A DNA stretch of 33,697 nt. Source: JBCBAP01 sp038532435 (GTDB lineage: Bacteria > Pseudomonadota > Alphaproteobacteria > Rhodobacterales > Rhodobacteraceae). The position numbers and the translations under genes are program-made. The notes below the pieces were generated by a model. It saw only the letters and a program-made list of their open reading frames with translations, ran no database searches and was not told where the DNA came from. The stretch is from assembly GCA_038532435.1 (NCBI GenBank), contig JBCBAP010000037.1:1-33697 (forward strand), in the 5' to 3' direction. This document shows, in pieces, positions 23,142-31,232 of the stretch. Within the stretch, counting starts at the first letter, position 1, and every line of letters starts with the position of its first letter.

Positions 23142-24290
23142 TCAGAGCACCTTGGCATAGAGCGGCCGGGGACGTGTGCCCGTCGCAATGGCTTCAAGGG
23201 CCGCCTTCGCCGTATCGAGCGCCTCGCCAATGGTCACATCCATGTCGAGGTACCGGTAGGTGCCGAGACGCCCGACGAACGTCACCCCGGCCTCCGCCTC
23301 CGCGAGCGCCACGTAGCGCTCAAGCAGCGCCTTATCCGCGACCAGCCGGATCGGGTAGTAGGGCACATCCTCCGGATCGCAGAGGCGGGAGTACTCGCGA
23401 TAGATCACGGAGCCCCGGGTCTCATTCAACCGCCATGGAGAGAAGTGCTTGTGATCCGTGATCCGGGTGAACGGCGTGTCCTCGTCCGGGTGGTTCATCA
23501 CCGCGCAACCCAGGGCGTCCCCGTCGATCCTGTCCTCCACGAAGTCCAGGGTGCGATAACCGAGCCGCCCGAGCCGGTGATCAAAGAAACGGTCGATTGG
23601 GCCGGAGTAGAAGACATGGTCGAAGTCACCCTCAAGATCTTCAAATCGCTGTCCGAGCCTCACCTCGATGCCCGGATGGTCGAGAATGCCCTCCACCAGC
23701 GCGGTGTACCCGTGCTCCGGCATGCCCTGATGGGGGTGGTTGAAATAGTTGTCGTCGTAGGTGAAGCGCAAGGGCAACCGTTTCAGGATCGAGGCGGGAA
23801 GCTCTGTCGGCTCCACCCCCCACTGCTTGCGGGTATAACCACGGAAGAACGCCTCGTAGAGGTCGCGTCCCACAAACGCCAAGGCCTGTTCCTCGAAAGT
23901 CTGGGGGTCGGAGATGTCCTGCGCCTCCGCACCGATGAACGCCTCCGCCTCTGTCGGTGACATCGTCCTGTCGAAGAACTGGTTGATCGTGTGCAGATTG
24001 ATGGGCATCGAGTAGACCCGCCCCCGCACGGTCGCCTTGACCCGGTTCACGTAGGGCATGAAACGGGCAAACCGCTGGACATAGGTCCACACAGTGTCGT
24101 TGCCGGTGTGAAAGATGTGGGGGCCGTAACGGTGCAGCAGGATGTTGCTTTCCGCATCCAGCACCGTGTGACAGTTTCCCGCCACATGGTCCCGCTCGTC
24201 GATGACAAGGGCGCTGTGCCCCGCCTCCGCGAATTCCCGGGCGATGACGGCTCCGCTAAAGCCCGCGCCGACGCAGAGGATGCGCACCAT
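23142..24290 (-). CDS. glf: UDP-galactopyranose mutase
   Basis: Encodes 382 residues. FAD enzyme that converts UDP-galactopyranose to UDP-galactofuranose, the donor for Galf in surface polysaccharides. The FAD loop GAGFSG (8-13), GGNCHT-like segment AGNCHT, HRYGPHIFHT, FFRGYTRKQWG, and the late segment RLGTYRYLDMDVTIGEAL are all diagnostic. Full length for the family. ATG 24290 follows the methyltransferase stop by 2 bp, and the gene ends 3 bp before the two-domain glycosyltransferase, so all lie on one message. Confidence 0.96.
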   Translation of the reverse strand: MVRILCVGAGFSGAVIAREFAEAGHSALVIDERDHVAGNCHTVLDAESNILLHRYGPHIFHTGNDTVWTYVQRFARFMPYVNRVKATVRGRVYSMPINLHTINQFFDRTMSPTEAEAFIGAEAQDISDPQTFEEQALAFVGRDLYEAFFRGYTRKQWGVEPTELPASILKRLPLRFTYDDNYFNHPHQGMPEHGYTALVEGILDHPGIEVRLGQRFEDLEGDFDHVFYSGPIDRFFDHRLGRLGYRTLDFVEDRIDGDALGCAVMNHPDEDTPFTRITDHKHFSPWRLNETRGSVIYREYSRLCDPEDVPYYPIRLVADKALLERYVALAEAEAGVTFVGRLGTYRYLDMDVTIGEALDTAKAALEAIATGTRPRPLYAKVL

Positions 24291-24292
24291 GT

Positions 24293-24916
24293 TCAGACGG
24301 GCGCCTTCAGAAAACGGACGGCCGCCTGCATGGGGGAAAAGGCGATGAATTCGTAGCTGTCTGCGGGGATCTCCTCGGAGAGCGCCTTGTACTCCGCCTG
24401 CTCCCAGTTCGGATAGCCGATCAGCTCGTCGAAGAGCAGGACCGATCCCTCGACGAGGCGATGCTTGCAGAGACCGAGTATGGTCTTGGCCGGGCTGTAG
24501 GTGTCCGTGTCCACATGCAGATACGCGATGGGTCCCGCGTTGTTGTCCAGAAACGGCGGCAGCGTGTCATCGACCCAGCCCTTGATGAGGGTGACGTTAT
24601 CCTCCACCTGCGGAAACACGCCGCCAAGGTCGAAATGACCCGCTTCATGGTTCATGCCCGGCCACCGCTCGGACAACCCTTCAAAACTATCGAAGCCGAA
24701 GAGTTGCCGATCCGGCAGCAGCCGCGCCATGTGGTTGACGGACCCGCCCTTGAACACGCCGCATTCCATCATCAGCCCGGCCGTGGGGATCTGACCGGAC
24801 ACGTAATCGAGCACCTTCGCCTTGCGCGAGAAAAGGAGCGCGTTTGCCCCGTGCGCCTCGATGAAATCGGCGGATCTTTCGTGCGCCCGCTGCTTGACCA
24901 ATGCTATGGCATCCAT
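24293..24916 (-). CDS. TylF/MycF-like sugar O-methyltransferase
   Basis: Encodes 207 residues. Class I SAM-dependent methyltransferase of the TylF/MycF group, which methylate sugar hydroxyls and need a divalent metal. Motifs are ECGVFKGGSV (51-60, SAM binding), FGFDSFEG (73-80) and HVDTDTYSP (134-142, metal-binding aspartates). ATG 24916 was chosen over an upstream frame start at 24970 because AAGGGGA precedes it and the extension looks unrelated. First gene of the operon with glf and two glycosyltransferase genes, which makes a methylated sugar in a surface polymer likely but unproven. Confidence 0.85.
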   Translation of the reverse strand: MDAIALVKQRAHERSADFIEAHGANALLFSRKAKVLDYVSGQIPTAGLMMECGVFKGGSVNHMARLLPDRQLFGFDSFEGLSERWPGMNHEAGHFDLGGVFPQVEDNVTLIKGWVDDTLPPFLDNNAGPIAYLHVDTDTYSPAKTILGLCKHRLVEGSVLLFDELIGYPNWEQAEYKALSEEIPADSYEFIAFSPMQAAVRFLKAPV

Positions 24917-25143
24917 GGCCTGTCCCCTTGTCGCGTTCCGGTGCCCTGCCCCGTCGGCACGCTTTAGCATCGCTTGCGGGGGTTTGGCGATACCCGCCGG
25001 AACGTGGCCTCACCTCACCGGTGTGGCGGTTTCTCGAAAGAACGTCTTCTTCCAACATAAATCTCTGGTAGTGTTTCCGTAGGGTTACTCTGTCCAGAGT
25101 TGATGCCGACAGCCATCCGCGTAGCGTCGAAGGAGGCCAACCT

Positions 25144-25824
25144 ATGTCCAACCTCGCTGGCAAGGCTTATGCCATGAACGTCGTCACCCCCAGCAAGCGG
25201 TGGCGCACATGGATGAACCGGTTCCTGTTCATGGTCGGACGGGGAAGGCCTGGCACCCTCGCGGGTCTGATGGGGCTGAAGTTCATCCACTTTGCCCGTT
25301 GGGTGATCATCAGCCCGGATCAGTGGCCCCGGTCGAGCAAAGGGCGGCAGAAGCTCAACAACGACTACATGCTGTTCTGTTCGAACTTCAACGGCACGTG
25401 GGACCAGTATATCGACGCCTTCTCGGACGGCATTCCAAGCGGGCTGGACCTCTTCTGGTATTCGGCGACGAAGTACCCGGGGTCGATACCGATCTCGAGC
25501 TTCAAGCGCTACATCACCTTCAATCAGGTCTACACGGACTATTACTACAACGCGACGCCCGGGTCGGCGCAGCGGGACATCAAGGCGGCGATGCTCGTGA
25601 ACGACACGCTCCGCGATCTCGCGAAAAAGCATGCGAACCAGTCGCCTGCCGAGTTCGCGCGCAGCTACAACGCTGCGATGTTGCGGATGCAGGGCGCGTT
25701 CGGGGAGCCCGGATACGGTCCCGTCGCCAGCCTCGATACGGAAGAGGCGGACGTGAACCGCGAACCCTTCGTGAAGCGTGAGACACAGCGCCGGTCCCGG
25801 GCGCGGTCCGCACGGATGGCCTGA
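25144..25824 (+). CDS. Conserved-looking protein A of the DyP operon, function unknown
   Basis: Encodes 226 residues; no known family recognised. It has a basic N-terminal region (SKRWRTWMNRF), then a compact domain: HFARWVIIS (49-57), a strand-helix unit YMLFCSNFNG..WDQYIDAF (75-93), KYPG (110-113), and FKRYI..NQVYTDYYYNA (120-137). The C-terminal tail is Arg-rich. There is no signal peptide. The pattern of a beta strand, a second strand and a helix recalls the ferredoxin-like alpha/beta half-barrels of DyP peroxidases, and similar pieces occur in the next gene product. GGAGG lies before the ATG, and gene B follows after 12 bp. Confidence 0.75.
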   Translation: MSNLAGKAYAMNVVTPSKRWRTWMNRFLFMVGRGRPGTLAGLMGLKFIHFARWVIISPDQWPRSSKGRQKLNNDYMLFCSNFNGTWDQYIDAFSDGIPSGLDLFWYSATKYPGSIPISSFKRYITFNQVYTDYYYNATPGSAQRDIKAAMLVNDTLRDLAKKHANQSPAEFARSYNAAMLRMQGAFGEPGYGPVASLDTEEADVNREPFVKRETQRRSRARSARMA

Positions 25825-25836
25825 GGAGGGAACGTC

Positions 25837-26874
25837 ATGCCGAATTTCGACACAGGTCATTACTTCCTCACGGCCCTCGTTCCGATCCGGGATGGGATGA
25901 CCACCGACGCGGGCGGGGTTGAGGTCACGTTCATCCAGAATCTGCGGGCGACGCTTGCGGTCCTGCCGACTGCCCTGCAAAGCCCGGCGACGGAAATGAT
26001 CGGGATCAACAGCCCCTTCGCCCGGGACCGCAGCACCCACTTCGCCCGCCTCGTCGTGCTCGACGATGTGATCTTCAACGGGCGGGAGAAATCCGACCCC
26101 ATCCTTGGGCGGATCGAGGGCAAGGATCCGATCACGCCTGAGCCGCTCGATGAGCTCAACTGCGCCTATCTCGTCTTCACCGCCGATTTTGACGCGGTCT
26201 TGGCGGAAGGCGATCCGCTGCCCAAGACGCTCGACCTCCCAGCCCAGAACCGGGCCCGCGATGCCTGGGCAAACCGGATCTGGGAAAAGATGCAGGAGGA
26301 GCTGACGGACGTGTTCTCCAATTGCGAGGGGTTCGATGAGGTGAGCGACGGGGACGATTTCGCCCGCTATCTCAAGCGCCATCAGGTCGAGACCACGATG
26401 CCGTTTAACGACTACTGGCTGACGATGCCGAAATTCTCCGACCTGCCTCTCCTGCCTATCCTCGGCGCGGTTGCCGTGCCGCTCGTCCTGGCGCTCGTCG
26501 CACTCGCCACGTTGCTGCTGGGAGGAGACGAGCTGCCCTGGCTCGGCTGGTCCGCCGCGGGAAGCGTCTGGGTTGGCGGTATCCTAACGGTAATCCTCGC
26601 GATTGCCGCGGTACGCTGGATCAACACGAACGGGCAGAAACCCCTCCCGCCAGGGCAGTACGCGGACCTGCCTGGCGTGTTGAAATCCCTCTACCTGCAG
26701 GAGACCTTCACCACCTTCGCCATCGACCAGCAGGGCGCATCGTACGAGGAGCTTCACGACGCCTTTGGCGCGTTTCTCGACGAACACAAACCGCTGGACG
26801 CAAGCGGGCCGACCCAGGCGCCCGGCGTGATTTCCATCGGCCGCCCGGGCGGTATCGTGGCAGGGGAGGGCTGA
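25837..26874 (+). CDS. Membrane-anchored protein B of the DyP operon, function unknown
   Basis: Encodes 345 residues. A soluble N-terminal part contains YFLTALVPI (9-17), HFARLVVLDD (68-77), LNCAYLVFTADFDA (107-120) and FARYLKRHQVETTMPFNDYW (175-194). Those pieces occur in the same order as in protein A. Two hydrophobic segments follow at about 204-229 and 239-260, making a likely membrane hairpin. After it comes LPGVLKSLYLQETFTTFAI (278-296) and a Gly-rich end. No catalytic motif was recognised. AGGAGG precedes the ATG, and the peroxidase starts 3 bp after the stop. It may place the peroxidase at the membrane, by inference from context. Confidence 0.75.
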   Translation: MPNFDTGHYFLTALVPIRDGMTTDAGGVEVTFIQNLRATLAVLPTALQSPATEMIGINSPFARDRSTHFARLVVLDDVIFNGREKSDPILGRIEGKDPITPEPLDELNCAYLVFTADFDAVLAEGDPLPKTLDLPAQNRARDAWANRIWEKMQEELTDVFSNCEGFDEVSDGDDFARYLKRHQVETTMPFNDYWLTMPKFSDLPLLPILGAVAVPLVLALVALATLLLGGDELPWLGWSAAGSVWVGGILTVILAIAAVRWINTNGQKPLPPGQYADLPGVLKSLYLQETFTTFAIDQQGASYEELHDAFGAFLDEHKPLDASGPTQAPGVISIGRPGGIVAGEG

Positions 26875-26877
26875 ACC

Positions 26878-28512
26878 ATGACACGCACGCTGCCGCTTCA
26901 CGATATTCAGGGCAACGTGGTGCGCGCCTATGGCCGCTACCACTATCCATTCGCCCGCTACTTTTTCCTCCACATCGAAGATGCCGCCGCCGGGCGTCGT
27001 TTCGTCAATCTGGTGCGCGACCGGGTCACGTCCGGCGCCACCTGGACCGGCGACAAGCCCGCTGTCACGTTCAACATCGGCTTCACATTCCTCGGCCTTT
27101 ATGCGTTGAGCCTTCCGACACGGACCCTTCAGGGCATGCCGGAGGAGTTCATCGACGGGATGAAGTCCCGGGCCCACATCCTCGGTGACCGGGACCCGAC
27201 AAAGCGCGCGTCCGAGACCACGGATTGGGATGCGAAGTGGGATCCGGTCTGGCGTGATAACCGGGACGGGGACGGGCAAAACAACGTCCATATCTGGATT
27301 TCGATGAACGCTCTTGCAAAGCCGTTCACGGACCAGCCCGACGATGCGCTGGACGCACAGACGCGGTGGCTCGTCGAACAGTGCGACATGCTCGATCAGA
27401 AAGTGCGCATCCTGTCCACCAATGGCCCCGGTGGGACGGACCTCTACCAGTCTGCCAACGCGGTTTTCGAGACCCTGCCGGACGGGCGGAAGATCCCGAC
27501 CCGGAAGGAGCATTTCGGCTTCACCGACGGCATAGGCGATCCTGCGTTCGAGGGGCAGTATCCTCCGGAGCAGATGACGTCCAAGGTCATCGGCCGGGGC
27601 AAGCTCATGTCGGCGGAGGAGGGCTGGCAGCCGATTGCGACCGGTGAATTCGTACTCGGCCATCCGGACGAGTCCCAGGAGCTGACCCCCTCCTCGACCC
27701 CGGCCAATTTCATGGCCAACGGAAGCTTCATGGTCTACCGGAAGCTTCACGAGAACCTGGGATCCTTCACCGCCGTCATCGAGGAGGAGGCGGAGCGGTT
27801 CGCCCGCGTCATGGATGTCCCCCTCGACGAGGCGCGGGAGACGTTGATGGCAAAGATCGTGGGCAGATGGTCGGACGGCGTGCCGCTCTCCACCCATCCG
27901 ACCTTCGCGGAGTGGCAGGAGTTCCGCGCGACGCTTGCCGATGACGATCCGCTCGTCGCCGCGGAAAAGCGCAACGCCTACCTCACCAGCCCCGCGGCAC
28001 GGGACTTCCGCTATGCCGATGATATGCGCGGCTTCAAATGCCCCGGTGGCGCGCATTTGCGGCGGGTCAACACGCGGGATTATCTGGACCCGCTGAACGA
28101 TCTCGACAGTCAAAACCCGGACGCGACGACCCAGCTCAACAAACGCCGCCGGATCCTGCGGCGGGGCCTGCCCTACGGCCCGACAGAGCTGGGCGTGGGC
28201 GATGACACGACGGAGCAGGGGGTGATCTTCATGGTCATCTGCGCCAGCATCTTCCGACAGTTCGAATTCGTGCAGCAGCAGTGGATCCAGTACGGGCTGG
28301 ATTTCAATCTGGGCAACAACACCTGTCCGTTGCTCGGTGATCATACCCACCACACACGGCACTCGATCCCGTCAGATCCAAAGTCCGGCAGGCCGCCTTA
28401 CGTCATCGACAAGCTCAAGACCTTCGTTGAGACGCGGGGCGGGGATTACTTCTTCATCCCTTCGCTCACGGCGCTTCGGATGATCGGAATGGGTGTGGTC
28501 GATCCGACGTGA
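26878..28512 (+). CDS. DyP-type heme peroxidase
   Basis: Encodes 544 residues. Dye-decolorising-type peroxidase that uses hydrogen peroxide and heme to oxidise unknown substrates. Visible features are the start LHDIQGNVVRAYG, FARYFFLHIED (25-35), the distal motif GFTDGIGDP (214-222) with aspartate D217, and the proximal heme histidine H393 in CPGGAHLRRVNTRD. A basic RRRILRRG (423-430) and FMVICASIFRQFEFVQQQW (451-469) complete the pattern. It is longer than the short bacterial A/B types and closer to the long C/D-like types. No Tat signal is seen, so it is probably cytoplasmic or bound to protein B. Last gene of the three-gene operon. Confidence 0.92.
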   Translation: MTRTLPLHDIQGNVVRAYGRYHYPFARYFFLHIEDAAAGRRFVNLVRDRVTSGATWTGDKPAVTFNIGFTFLGLYALSLPTRTLQGMPEEFIDGMKSRAHILGDRDPTKRASETTDWDAKWDPVWRDNRDGDGQNNVHIWISMNALAKPFTDQPDDALDAQTRWLVEQCDMLDQKVRILSTNGPGGTDLYQSANAVFETLPDGRKIPTRKEHFGFTDGIGDPAFEGQYPPEQMTSKVIGRGKLMSAEEGWQPIATGEFVLGHPDESQELTPSSTPANFMANGSFMVYRKLHENLGSFTAVIEEEAERFARVMDVPLDEARETLMAKIVGRWSDGVPLSTHPTFAEWQEFRATLADDDPLVAAEKRNAYLTSPAARDFRYADDMRGFKCPGGAHLRRVNTRDYLDPLNDLDSQNPDATTQLNKRRRILRRGLPYGPTELGVGDDTTEQGVIFMVICASIFRQFEFVQQQWIQYGLDFNLGNNTCPLLGDHTHHTRHSIPSDPKSGRPPYVIDKLKTFVETRGGDYFFIPSLTALRMIGMGVVDPT

Positions 28513-28819
28513 CCGATGATCTGGATGCAGTGTCGTCGGGCGTTCCGGGCACCGCATGGCGTCGCATGAACACACGGAAGGCACGGGAGAGGTGCTAACT
28601 TTCACCTATGAGGCTGTGCCCTCGAAACGCTCGGTCCCTTTTGACAGCCGAGACATCGCCACTCTACCGACAAATGGTTGCCACCGCTCCGGGGGGCCGA
28701 AACTCGCCCTCCCCAACTGATCAGACGGGGATACTTACGCAAAGGGGATGACGGGGGCTTGCGCGCCGGGCACTGCACCGCGACAGTGATGTTGCGGTGC
28801 ATTCGGGCAGGAGTGGGTG
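28513..28819. other. Intergenic region upstream of puuD
   Basis: TTGACA at 28641-28646 matches the -35 consensus; about 17 bp on, the -10 is poor (CTACCG), so a promoter here is only possible. The hairpin at 28774-28801 lies near the 3' end. No purine riboswitch or other known RNA element was recognised, and no terminator is clear behind the peroxidase gene. Confidence 0.4.
28774..28801 (+). promoter_or_regulatory. 8-bp hairpin just before the puuD ribosome site
   Basis: TGCACCGC (28774-28781) pairs perfectly with GCGGTGCA (28794-28801) over a 12-base loop. It ends 6 bases before the CAGGAG ribosome site of puuD, in the expected leader, so it could affect translation or act as an operator. 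No ligand or protein is suggested. Confidence 0.4.
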
Positions 28820-30040
28820 ATGTACGACCTCGCGGTCTTCGAGCATTGGATGGAGTTCGCGGTTCGTTGGCTGCACGTGATCACGGGCATAGCCTGGATC
28901 GGGTCGTCGTTCTATTTCATCGCGCTTGATCTCGCGCTTCGTCAGGCGGAGAACATGCCCGAGGGCGTGAAGGGAGAGGAGTGGCAGGTCCACGGCGGAG
29001 GCTTCTACCATATCCGCAAGTATCTGGTGGCGCCGGCGGAAATGCCGGAGCACCTGACCTGGTTCAAATGGGAAAGCTACGCGACCTGGCTGTCGGGCTT
29101 CGCACTTCTGGTGCTGGTCTACTACCTCGGCGCGGACCTCTACCTCATCGACCCCAACGTTGCCGATCTAAGCACCGGACAGGCTGTCATGATCTCCCTC
29201 GCCTCCATCGGTTTCGGCTGGGTGGCGTATGATTTCATCTGCAAGTCGAAGTTCGGCGAGGACAACACCCGGCTGATGCTTCTCCTCTACGTTCTGCTTG
29301 TGGTGATGTCCTGGGGCTACACGGAGGTGTTCTCCGGTCGGGCGGCACTTCTGCATCTGGGGGCGTTCACGGCGACGATCATGTCGGCGAACGTTTTCTT
29401 CATCATCATCCCGAACCAGAAGATCGTGGTTGCGGACCTCAAGGCCGGGCTTGTGCCGGATCCGAAGTACGGTGTGATCGCGAAGCAGCGGTCGACCCAC
29501 AACAATTACCTCACGCTGCCGGTGCTGTTCCTGATGCTGTCGAACCACTACCCGCTGGCCTTCGCCTCCGAGTACAATTGGGCGATCGCGGGCCTCGTGT
29601 TCCTGATGGGTGTCACGATCCGGCATTACTTCAACACCATCCACGCACGCGGTCCTGAGCCTCGGTGGACCTGGGCCGCGACGGCGGTGATCTTCATCGC
29701 CATCATCTGGTTGTCGACGCTGGGTGGGGAAGAACAGGTGGAGGACGCCGCCCTCACACACGCGCAGCGCGTGTTTGCAGAGGCGGAGGGATTCGAGGAG
29801 GTGCACAGCATCATCGTCGGCCGCTGCTCCATGTGCCACGCGGCGGAGCCCGTGTGGGACGGCATCCTCTGGGCGCCGAAGGGCGTGCAGCTTCAGACAG
29901 AAGCGGAGATCGCGCAGCAGGCCCGCGCGATCTATCTGCAGTCGGGCGTCAGTCACGCGATGCCGCCGGCGAACATGACGTGGATGGAGCCCGATGAGCG
30001 GGCGGCCATCGTTGCGTGGTATCGGGGGGCGCGGGAGTAG
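28820..30040 (+). CDS. puuD: PuuD, membrane urate hydroxylase with cytochrome c domain
   Basis: Encodes 406 residues. Oxidises urate to 5-hydroxyisourate in purine breakdown, passing electrons to its C-terminal c-type cytochrome. About eight membrane segments fill residues 14-300, with conserved WLHVITGIAWIGSSFYFIALD, IPNQKIVVADLKAG and RSTHNNYLTLPVLFLMLSNH. The C-terminal domain has heme-binding CSMCH (336-340) and a likely axial methionine in HAMPPANM. The ATG at 28820 was chosen over GTG 28817 because CAGGAG (28808-28813) has better spacing. No other purine genes are visible here. Confidence 0.95.
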   Translation: MYDLAVFEHWMEFAVRWLHVITGIAWIGSSFYFIALDLALRQAENMPEGVKGEEWQVHGGGFYHIRKYLVAPAEMPEHLTWFKWESYATWLSGFALLVLVYYLGADLYLIDPNVADLSTGQAVMISLASIGFGWVAYDFICKSKFGEDNTRLMLLLYVLLVVMSWGYTEVFSGRAALLHLGAFTATIMSANVFFIIIPNQKIVVADLKAGLVPDPKYGVIAKQRSTHNNYLTLPVLFLMLSNHYPLAFASEYNWAIAGLVFLMGVTIRHYFNTIHARGPEPRWTWAATAVIFIAIIWLSTLGGEEQVEDAALTHAQRVFAEAEGFEEVHSIIVGRCSMCHAAEPVWDGILWAPKGVQLQTEAEIAQQARAIYLQSGVSHAMPPANMTWMEPDERAAIVAWYRGARE

Positions 30041-30266
30041 GGGGCCTCGTTCGGGCCTTGCGATCAAGGTGCAGGATCACGCCGGATGCGTCGCGCCATC
30101 GCCTGACCGACTGCCTTGGCTGAACTGGGTTAGCTGACTTCTCTGCGCGTAGCTCTGAGCGATGACCTGCATCTGCCGACCGTTGGACGCCACCCCCCGA
30201 GGACCGGCCACCGAACGGTCTGCTAGAGCCCCGGTGAACAGCCTCCTCGCAAGCGGTGTGGCGTTG

Positions 30267-31232
30267 CTACTCCGCCAGATGGCAGGCCACACGGTGCGCG
30301 CCCACCTCTCGCATCTCCGGCCGTTCCACGGCACAGCGATCCACGGCGAGAGGGCAGCGCGGGTGGAAGGCGCAGCCTGCGGGCGGATTGATCGGGTCCG
30401 GGATCTCTCCCTTGGGCGGATCCACTTCACGACCGAAGCCGTCGAGCTTGGGCGCCGCGTCAAAGAGCATCCGTGTGTAGGGATGTTTCGGGGCCTCGAA
30501 GAGCGCATCCCGCGGCGCCTCCTCCACCAGCCGGCCGAGGTAGAGCACGCCGACCGTGTCGGCCATGTGCTGCACCACCGTCAGGTCATGGGTGATGAAA
30601 AGATAGGTGAGACCGAACTCGTCCCTCAGATCGCTCATCAGGTTCAGCACCTGGGCCTGCACGCTCACATCGAGGGCGGATGTGGGCTCATCGCAAACAA
30701 TGAGTTTCGGCTCACTCGCCAGCGCCCGCGCGATGCAGATACGCTGCCGCTGGCCGCCTGAAAACTCGTGGGGAAACTTCCCGGCATCTGCAGCAGACAG
30801 GCCCACCTGCTCCAGCAAACGCTCTGCCAGCCCGTTGGCCTCACCGCCGCGGGCGACCACCGGTTCCTCGATGATGTCGCGGACCCGCCAGCGGGGATTG
30901 AGGCTGGCGTAGGGGTCCTGAAAGATCATCTGGATGTCTGTACGGGTCCGCTCCAGCGCGTCCTTGTCAGTGGTTTGATTCAGGTCGACGCCGCCGATCT
31001 CGATCGCTCCGTCGGAGGGGGACAGCAGCCCCACCACCATCTTTCCGATGGTGGATTTGCCCGAGCCGCTCTCGCCCACGAGCGCGTAGACGCTCTTCTC
31101 CACCACGTCGAAGCTGACATCGGACACCGCGTGGAGCATCGCCTTCGGCTTGCGCTCAAGAAGCCGGTTCAGCCAGGGGGCGGAAACGTCGAAGATCCGG
31201 CTGAGCCCGGCGACTCTAACCAGAGCGTTCAT
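30267..31232 (-). CDS. ABC importer ATPase, OppF/DppF type
   Basis: Encodes 321 residues. One of the two ATPases of a peptide/nickel-type importer. Walker A GESGSGKST (53-61), signature FSGGQR (157-162) and Walker B LIVCDEPTSALD (177-188) are intact. The C-terminal segment with GCAFHPRCPLAVDRC is the cysteine-containing end of Opp/Dpp ATPases. Its start overlaps the stop of the other ATPase by 4 bp (ATGA). It is the last gene of the operon, and 226 bp without a recognised gene follow before puuD. Substrate not defined. Confidence 0.93.
   Translation of the reverse strand: MNALVRVAGLSRIFDVSAPWLNRLLERKPKAMLHAVSDVSFDVVEKSVYALVGESGSGKSTIGKMVVGLLSPSDGAIEIGGVDLNQTTDKDALERTRTDIQMIFQDPYASLNPRWRVRDIIEEPVVARGGEANGLAERLLEQVGLSAADAGKFPHEFSGGQRQRICIARALASEPKLIVCDEPTSALDVSVQAQVLNLMSDLRDEFGLTYLFITHDLTVVQHMADTVGVLYLGRLVEEAPRDALFEAPKHPYTRMLFDAAPKLDGFGREVDPPKGEIPDPINPPAGCAFHPRCPLAVDRCAVERPEMREVGAHRVACHLAE

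Noticed and set aside
25009..25035. ECF/EcfG-type promoter (GGAAC) before the DyP operon
   Set aside because: No CGTT-like -10 lies 16-17 bp downstream of the GGAAC.
26584..28362. 592-codon minus-strand frame across the DyP gene
   Set aside because: It is a shadow of the peroxidase gene on the other strand, with no recognisable motif.
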